From Pseudomonas graminis (GTDB taxonomy: Bacteria > Pseudomonadota > Gammaproteobacteria > Pseudomonadales > Pseudomonadaceae): a stretch of 64,000 bases of DNA. Within the stretch, counting starts at the first letter, position 1, and every line of letters begins with the position of its first letter. This document shows, piece by piece, positions 59,033 to 64,000 of the stretch. The notes under the pieces were generated by a model. That model saw only the letters and a program-made list of their open reading frames with translations, was not told where the DNA came from and did not search any database. Made by a program: the position numbers and the translations under genes. Location: contig NZ_CP053746.1 in assembly GCF_013201545.1 (NCBI RefSeq), forward strand, positions 3,189,001-3,253,000. Reading direction: 5' to 3'.

Positions 59033-61180
59033 TCAAGCCTGCAAACTGAACAGCGCCATTTCCGGCGCTTCGCTGATCCAGCATTCGCTGACGGTCCACC
59101 CTGCACGGGCCGCCAGTTCAGTGAACGACTCGACGGTAAACTTGTGGGAGTTCTCGGTGTGCAGCCGTTCGCCGGCAGCGAAACGGAAGGTGTGGCCGGC
59201 GACGGTGACGCTCTGCTGTTTGCGGCTGACCAGGTGCATTTCCATGCAGGCTTGATCGGCGTTCCAGACAGCCAGGTGATCAAAGGCGGAAACGTCGAAG
59301 TCGGCGTGCAGCTCGCGATTGATGCGGGTCAGCAGGTTCTTGTTGAACTGCGCGGTCACCCCTTCGGCATCGTCGTACGCGGCCACCAGCGTCTGCTCAT
59401 CCTTGACCAGGTCGACCCCTACAATGAAATGGGCATTTTCGCCCAGCACGTCGTGAGCGCTGTGGAGGAAATCCACGGCCTGCTCGTGGCTGAAGTTGCC
59501 GATGGTGGAACCCGGAAAGAAACCCACACGGGTGTGGCCGTTGGCCTCTTCAGGCAGCGTAAGCACCCGGGTGAAATCGTCCACTTGCGGCGCCACGATC
59601 AGTGAAGGGTAGCGCTGGCGCAATGACCGTGCGGCCTTGTTCAGCGCGGTTGCACTTATGTCGATCGGCACGTACACGGCGATGTGCGGCGCGGCATCGA
59701 GCACCAGGCGCGTCTTCTCACTGGCGCCGCTGCCGAATTCCACCAGCGCTGCGCCGTGTGGGATGGTCGCGGCGATCTGCCCGGCGATGCTTTTCAGCAG
59801 CCCGGTTTCAGCGCGGGTGGGGTAGTACTCAGGCGTTTCGCAGATGGCTTCGAACAGGTCGGAACCCGCTGCGTCGTAGAAATACTTGGGCGACAGGGTT
59901 TTCTCCGGGGCGCCGAGACCGGCCACGACGTCGCGGGCAAACTCGCTGTCGTTCGGGTCAACCACGCCGGGCTGACGGCTGTCACGGGCCAGGCGCAGGC
60001 CCGAAACCATCCAGCGCTTGTCGGCGTGGAAGAAGTTGCGATAGGTCAGTCGGCAGTGATCGGGCGACGTGATGCTGGCACCGCCGCGCAGGACCATCTG
60101 ATTAACCATGAACTTGCCGTTGTACTCGCCGACGGCGCCCACCGACGGCTTGAAACCGGGGTAGGCGCTGTAGGCGCTTTGGGTCCACTGCCAGGCGACG
60201 TCGTCCACTTGCTCCAGCAGACCGGCGCGGGCAGCGGCTTCCCATTCGGCTTCGGTGGGCAGGCGCGCATCGGCCCACAGTGCAAATGCGGCGGCTTCGT
60301 AATAACTGATGTGGGTGACCGGCGCTGACGGGTCGATCGACTCAAGACCGCGCAGGCTCATGCGCTTCCAGCCGTTCTCGTCGTGCTGCCAGTACATCGG
60401 TGAATTCCAGCCGTGTTCCTGCACCAGCGTCCAGCCTTCGGACAGCCACAACGCAGCGGTGTGATAGCCGCCGTCGGCAATAAAGCTCAGCCATTCCCCA
60501 TTGGTCACCAGCCGGTCGCTGATCTCGAAGGACTGCAGGTAGGTGGTGTGGCGTGGGCCTTCGTTGTCAAACGAAAAGCCGTCGCCGTCGTGGCCGATCT
60601 CGGTCAATCCGGCGCTCAGCGGCTTGAAATGACCGCGGCGTCCGGACAGGTCCTTCGGCCAGCGTGGGCTATAGGCCGGTTTCAGCGACGACAGGCTGAA
60701 CAGATGGAGAATGTCCATCAGCAGCAGTTCCTGATGCTGCTCTTCGTGGGCGAGGCCGAGTTCGATCAGGCTGGTCATTTCGTCGCTCAGCGGCGTCATC
60801 AGCAGCGTGGTCATGTTTTCGTCGACGTGCCTGCGGTAAGCCAGGACCTGATCCACGCTCGGCCGGGTCATCAGGCCGCGTTGCGGACGCGGGTGGCGCG
60901 GGCCGACGGCTTCGTAATAGGAGTTGAACAGGTAGCCGAATGTCGGATCGAAGGGCTCGTAGGCCGACAGGTTCGGGATCAGCAGGAATGTCTCGAAGAA
61001 CCACGTGGTGTGCGCCATGTGCCACTTGGCCGGGCTGGCGTCCGGCATCGACTGCACCACCATGTCCTCGGCGCTCAGCGGTTCGACCAGAAATTCGGTA
61101 CGGTCGCGCACGCTCTGAAAGCGCTGGCACAGGGTGTGAGTGGAGGATGTTTCGCGAAGCTGGCGTAATTGGCGCGTCAT
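59033..61180 (-). CDS. egtB-egtD: EgtB-EgtD fusion, ergothioneine-type synthase
   Basis: A 715-residue protein joining two enzymes usually encoded apart. Residues 1 to about 400 are EgtB: DinB-like iron-binding part with His57 and HEEQHQE (145-151) and the FGE-sulfatase part (DARLPTEAEWEAAARAG, MVLRGGASITSPDH). From about 412 it is EgtD, the histidine trimethyltransferase (KYFYDAAGSDLFEAIC, VEFGSGASEKTRLVL, FFPGSTIGNF). One frame runs through the linker DSRQPGVVDPNDSEF with no stop. The order is opposite to fungal Egt1. The ATG at 61180 has GGAGAG 6 nt upstream. EgtC/EgtE genes are not nearby. Confidence 0.88.
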   Translation of the reverse strand: MTRQLRQLRETSSTHTLCQRFQSVRDRTEFLVEPLSAEDMVVQSMPDASPAKWHMAHTTWFFETFLLIPNLSAYEPFDPTFGYLFNSYYEAVGPRHPRPQRGLMTRPSVDQVLAYRRHVDENMTTLLMTPLSDEMTSLIELGLAHEEQHQELLLMDILHLFSLSSLKPAYSPRWPKDLSGRRGHFKPLSAGLTEIGHDGDGFSFDNEGPRHTTYLQSFEISDRLVTNGEWLSFIADGGYHTAALWLSEGWTLVQEHGWNSPMYWQHDENGWKRMSLRGLESIDPSAPVTHISYYEAAAFALWADARLPTEAEWEAAARAGLLEQVDDVAWQWTQSAYSAYPGFKPSVGAVGEYNGKFMVNQMVLRGGASITSPDHCRLTYRNFFHADKRWMVSGLRLARDSRQPGVVDPNDSEFARDVVAGLGAPEKTLSPKYFYDAAGSDLFEAICETPEYYPTRAETGLLKSIAGQIAATIPHGAALVEFGSGASEKTRLVLDAAPHIAVYVPIDISATALNKAARSLRQRYPSLIVAPQVDDFTRVLTLPEEANGHTRVGFFPGSTIGNFSHEQAVDFLHSAHDVLGENAHFIVGVDLVKDEQTLVAAYDDAEGVTAQFNKNLLTRINRELHADFDVSAFDHLAVWNADQACMEMHLVSRKQQSVTVAGHTFRFAAGERLHTENSHKFTVESFTELAARAGWTVSECWISEAPEMALFSLQA

Positions 61181-61639
61181 CAGGTGCTCTCCGGCGTAGC
61201 CGATGCCCGGTGGACCCGGTGGACTGATTCCACGCAGCCAGGCGGTACGGCGATTCAGGGTTTGAGACTCGGGTCGGTCGGAATGTTCAACCGAAATATC
61301 CAAACGAAGGATGGCCCTTGTCCACGAGTACGTTGATGCCCTGGATTATCAGCGTTTTGCATGGATTTGACGGCAAGCTTCGAGTGTAGTCCCGCCGCGG
61401 GCTGATTTGCTCGGTTGGTGACCGATGGCCAACCCGCGCGCCGTCTGCGGTAACCTGCTGGCCAATCGCTGCAAGTGCGCTGCGCACGACGCGTGTTTCG
61501 TGGGCAAAACCTGAACCTGCGCGGCGACTCGCAGTCTGCACAACAGCACTTGCGTCACAGACGGCAGTGGCTTTTCAGGCTATGTGTCAGGTGACAAACG
61601 AATCACGCCAGATGAATGAACCGGTTTTTGGGGACGCAC
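61181..61639. other. Gap between divergent egtB-egtD and xdhC-like genes
   Basis: No supported gene. Two overlapping minus-strand ORFs (within 61287-61558) have no family resemblance and no ribosome site. Both flanking promoters should be here, but I see no convincing -35/-10 pair. Confidence 0.5.
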
Positions 61640-62812
61640 ATGAATGATCTATCCAGTCTGCTGGAGGCGCTTGATGAGGCGCAGACCGGGCAGCAGGAAG
61701 TGGTGATCGCCACGGTGGTCAAGGTCGAGGGTTCGGCTTACCGACGCCCGGGTGCGCGGATGATCATCGCGCCGCTGGGCGAGTCGACCGGCACCGTCAG
61801 CGGCGGTTGCCTGGAAAGCGACGTCAGCAAAAAGGCCTGGTGGCTGACGGCCAATGGCAAGCCGTCCATGCGCACATACAGCACGGGCGAGGACGACGAC
61901 GAGCTCGAAGACGCCGAGCTCAGCTTCGGGCTGGGTTGCAACGGCACGGTGCACATCCTCTTCGAACGGATAGATCCTCACGCGGCGAGTCTGGTGGTCG
62001 ACGTGCTGCGTGAGGTCAAGGCCAGCGGCACTGGCGCTGCGCTGGCGACGGTGATCGGCACACAAAGCGAACGTCACACCGCGCTGGGTGAACGGGTGGC
62101 GATTCGTTCATCCGGGCGGGTGCAGATTGAAATGCGCGAACGCTGGCTGGCGACGGCGGTGGCCGAGGACCTGAAAACGGTGCTCGATGCCCGCCGCTCG
62201 GCCACCCGTACCTACGACAGCGCGGACGGCGCCGTTGAAGTGCTGCTGGAGTACATCGCAGCGCCGCGTCGGCTGGTGGTCTTCGGTGCCGGACATGACG
62301 CCATGCCGCTGGTCAGCATGGCGCGGTTGCAGGGCTGGCACATCACGGTGATCGATGCGCGCTCGCATTTCGCCCGGCCCCAACGTTTTCCGGATGCTGA
62401 TCAGGTGCTTTCAGCGCCCCTGCAACCGATGCCCGAACTCCATGCGATGGTCGCCGATGCCGCCGTGGTGGTGATGACCCACAGCCTGAGCCAGGACCGC
62501 CACTGGCTGGGGCAGGTTCTGCAATCGACGCCACGCTACATTGGCCAGCTTGGACCACGCAGCCGTACCGAGCGCTTACTCGACGAGCTGCCGGATCAGG
62601 CCCGTGAAGCCGCTGCTCAGGCCAGCCTGCATTACCCGGTCGGCCTCGACTTGGGCGGCGATGCGCCGCACAGCGTGGCCTTGTCGATCCTGGCGGAGAT
62701 CAACGCGGTGTTCAACCGCCGCAGCGGCGGGATGCTCAAGCATCGACAGGCAAGCATTCATGCGGTGGATGTGACGTTGGAGCAGGCGCGGGAACTGAGA
62801 ATGATCAGCTAG
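61640..62812 (+). CDS. XdhC/CoxI-family molybdoenzyme maturation protein
   Basis: A 390-residue protein. The N-terminal XdhC_CoxI domain has GSAYRRPGARMIIA and TGTVSGGCLESDV (about 33-62) with the conserved cysteine, and the C-terminal XdhC_C domain has a Rossmann motif VVFGAGHDAMPL (about 213-224). Family members insert or protect the sulfurated molybdenum cofactor in xanthine-dehydrogenase-type enzymes. No such enzyme gene is in the window. ATG 61640 has GGGGACG upstream; ATG 61616 is a weaker alternative. Confidence 0.88.
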   Translation: MNDLSSLLEALDEAQTGQQEVVIATVVKVEGSAYRRPGARMIIAPLGESTGTVSGGCLESDVSKKAWWLTANGKPSMRTYSTGEDDDELEDAELSFGLGCNGTVHILFERIDPHAASLVVDVLREVKASGTGAALATVIGTQSERHTALGERVAIRSSGRVQIEMRERWLATAVAEDLKTVLDARRSATRTYDSADGAVEVLLEYIAAPRRLVVFGAGHDAMPLVSMARLQGWHITVIDARSHFARPQRFPDADQVLSAPLQPMPELHAMVADAAVVVMTHSLSQDRHWLGQVLQSTPRYIGQLGPRSRTERLLDELPDQAREAAAQASLHYPVGLDLGGDAPHSVALSILAEINAVFNRRSGGMLKHRQASIHAVDVTLEQARELRMIS

Positions 62813-62893
62813 TTTTAAAGGGGAACCATTCTTGCAGGAATGGCCTCCCTCGCTTCTCAGTGATCTCGGCACGGCATCCATCAGGTTCGCTCA

Positions 62894-64000
62894 ATGAACG
62901 ACAAGTACAAACCCCACGACTGGGCCCCCCACGAGCGACCAACGTTGCCGGGGTCGCCGTCGACGCCCTTGCACGCAACGCCAAAGCGCTGGGCCTACGC
63001 CATCGTCGGCGTGATCGTGGCCTTGACCGGCGGGCTGGGCAACGCGCTGGTGGTCGCCAACCTTCAATACCTGCAAGGCTCGCTGGGCGCCACCCAGGCC
63101 GAGATCGCCTGGCTGCCCGCTGCTTACGTCATGACCAACGTTTCGATGAACCTGCTGCTGGTGAAGTTTCGCCAGCAGTTTGGTCTGCGGGCTTTCACTG
63201 AAGTGTTCCTGGTCTTGTACGCGCTGGTCACCTTCGCCCACCTCTTCGTCAACGACATCGAGTCAGCCATCGCCGTTCGTGCTGCCCACGGCATGGTCGG
63301 CGCGGCACTGAGTTCGCTGGGCCTGTACTACATGATTCAGGCCTTCCCGCAGAAGTGGCGGATGAAAGCGCTGGTACTGGGCCTCGGCACGGCGCAGCTG
63401 GCGACACCGCTGGCGCGACTGGTCTCCGAAGACCTGTTGCAGATTGCCGAATGGCGTGGGCTTTACCTGTTCGAACTGGGCATGTGCCTGCTGTCCCTGG
63501 GCTGCGTGCTGATTCTCAAGTTGCCACCGGGCGACCGCTTCAAGGCTTTCGAAAAACTCGATTTTCTGACCTTCGCTTTGCTGGCATCAGGCTTCGCGGC
63601 ACTGTGCGCGGCGTTGTCGCTGGGGCGAATCGAGTGGTGGCTTGAAGAACCGTGGATCGGCATCGCTCTCGCGTCGTCCATCGTGCTGATCCTTGCCGGA
63701 CTGTGTATCGAGCACAATCGCACCCGACCGTTGTTGATCACCCGCTGGCTGGGCAGTGGCCGGATGATCCGCTTCGCCTTCGGCGTGCTGCTGACGCGGA
63801 TCGTGCTGTCGGAGCAATCCACCGGCGCGGTAGGTTTTCTTCAGGGGATGAATCAGGGCACCGAGCAGCTGCACACGCTGTACCTGTTCATGCTGCTGGG
63901 CAGCGTCGCCGGCCTGGCGGTCAGCGCGCTGACGATCGATCCGCAGCACCTGTTCAAGCCATTGATCATTTCCCTGGCGCTGATGGCGATCGGTTCGAGC
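62894..64000 (+). CDS. MFS transporter, DHA2-like, truncated at window end
   Basis: From ATG 62894 the frame is open for 369 codons to the window end. A cytoplasmic N-terminus of about 32 residues precedes at least nine membrane segments, the first being WAYAIVGVIVALTGGLGNAL (about 33-52). Helix 2 region reads EIAWLPAAYVMTNVSMNLLL, typical of 14-helix drug exporters, and GLYLFELGMCLLSLGCVLIL is a mid-protein helix. Ribosome site is weak (GGTTCGCTCA). Substrate unknown; an adaptor protein may follow outside the window. Confidence 0.85.
   Translation, partial: MNDKYKPHDWAPHERPTLPGSPSTPLHATPKRWAYAIVGVIVALTGGLGNALVVANLQYLQGSLGATQAEIAWLPAAYVMTNVSMNLLLVKFRQQFGLRAFTEVFLVLYALVTFAHLFVNDIESAIAVRAAHGMVGAALSSLGLYYMIQAFPQKWRMKALVLGLGTAQLATPLARLVSEDLLQIAEWRGLYLFELGMCLLSLGCVLILKLPPGDRFKAFEKLDFLTFALLASGFAALCAALSLGRIEWWLEEPWIGIALASSIVLILAGLCIEHNRTRPLLITRWLGSGRMIRFAFGVLLTRIVLSEQSTGAVGFLQGMNQGTEQLHTLYLFMLLGSVAGLAVSALTIDPQHLFKPLIISLALMAIGSS

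Noticed and set aside
59033..61180. OvoA (ovothiol synthase)
   Set aside because: The C-terminal part matches the EgtD histidine trimethyltransferase (KYFYDAAGSDLFE, FGSGASEKT), not the OvoA methyltransferase type.

Overview
The window is a piece of a Pseudomonas chromosome, most likely from the P. fluorescens group. The housekeeping order is the conserved Pseudomonas one: acnB, lpxH-ppiB, glnS-cysS, folD, a tRNA cluster, tig-clpP-clpX-lon-hupB-ppiD, fabI, nppDCBA2A1, mltD, gloB, methyltransferase, rnhA, dnaQ. From memory this matches about PA1787-PA1816 of P. aeruginosa PAO1. The window also has high GC, REP doublets (REPINs) typical of fluorescent pseudomonads, and accessory blocks set between the conserved genes. 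All assignments come from reading translations and motifs; no database search was run.

Layout. 1-4.1 kb: 3'-truncated acnB (minus), a DUF1289 protein and miaE. 4.1-5.9 kb: an IS110-family element inserted in one half of a REPIN, with a candidate bridge RNA upstream of the transposase. 6.0-10.9 kb: a four-gene tripartite drug-efflux operon (MarR regulator, outer-membrane factor, EmrA-like adaptor, EmrB-like MFS pump) with two palindromic operators. 11-15.7 kb: lpxH-ppiB (minus) and glnS-cysS (plus). 16-24.3 kb: a sigma54-dependent activator divergent from a six-gene ABC importer operon of the DUF2160 (putative glycerol-type) class, with a canonical -24/-12 promoter and seven GTTCA repeats between them. 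24.4-35 kb: folD, tRNA-Arg/His/Leu, then the protein-quality-control run tig-clpP-clpX-lon with hupB and ppiD. 35-35.7 kb: a roughly 700-bp imperfect palindrome nested around a REPIN. 35.8-49 kb: fabI, the peptide-type ABC importer npp operon, mltD, gloB, a methyltransferase, rnhA and dnaQ. 49-64 kb is mainly accessory: a GNAT acetyltransferase, an FMN reductase, a 1765-residue toxin-like protein with a metalloprotease motif, an acyl-CoA dehydrogenase/3-hydroxyisobutyryl-CoA hydrolase pair, an EgtB-EgtD fusion, an XdhC-family protein and a truncated MFS transporter.

Most notable points: (1) the IS110 element in a REPIN whose noncoding left end carries short matches to both target and donor junctions, as expected for a bridge RNA; (2) two ABC ATPases in one operon with complementary defects, predicting one consensus and one degenerate ATP site in an importer; (3) EgtB and EgtD as one polypeptide, in the reverse domain order of fungal Egt1; (4) the giant toxin-like protein with a HELSH plus TxDxxY aspzincin-like signature; (5) the sigma54 promoter and GTTCA array of the importer operon.
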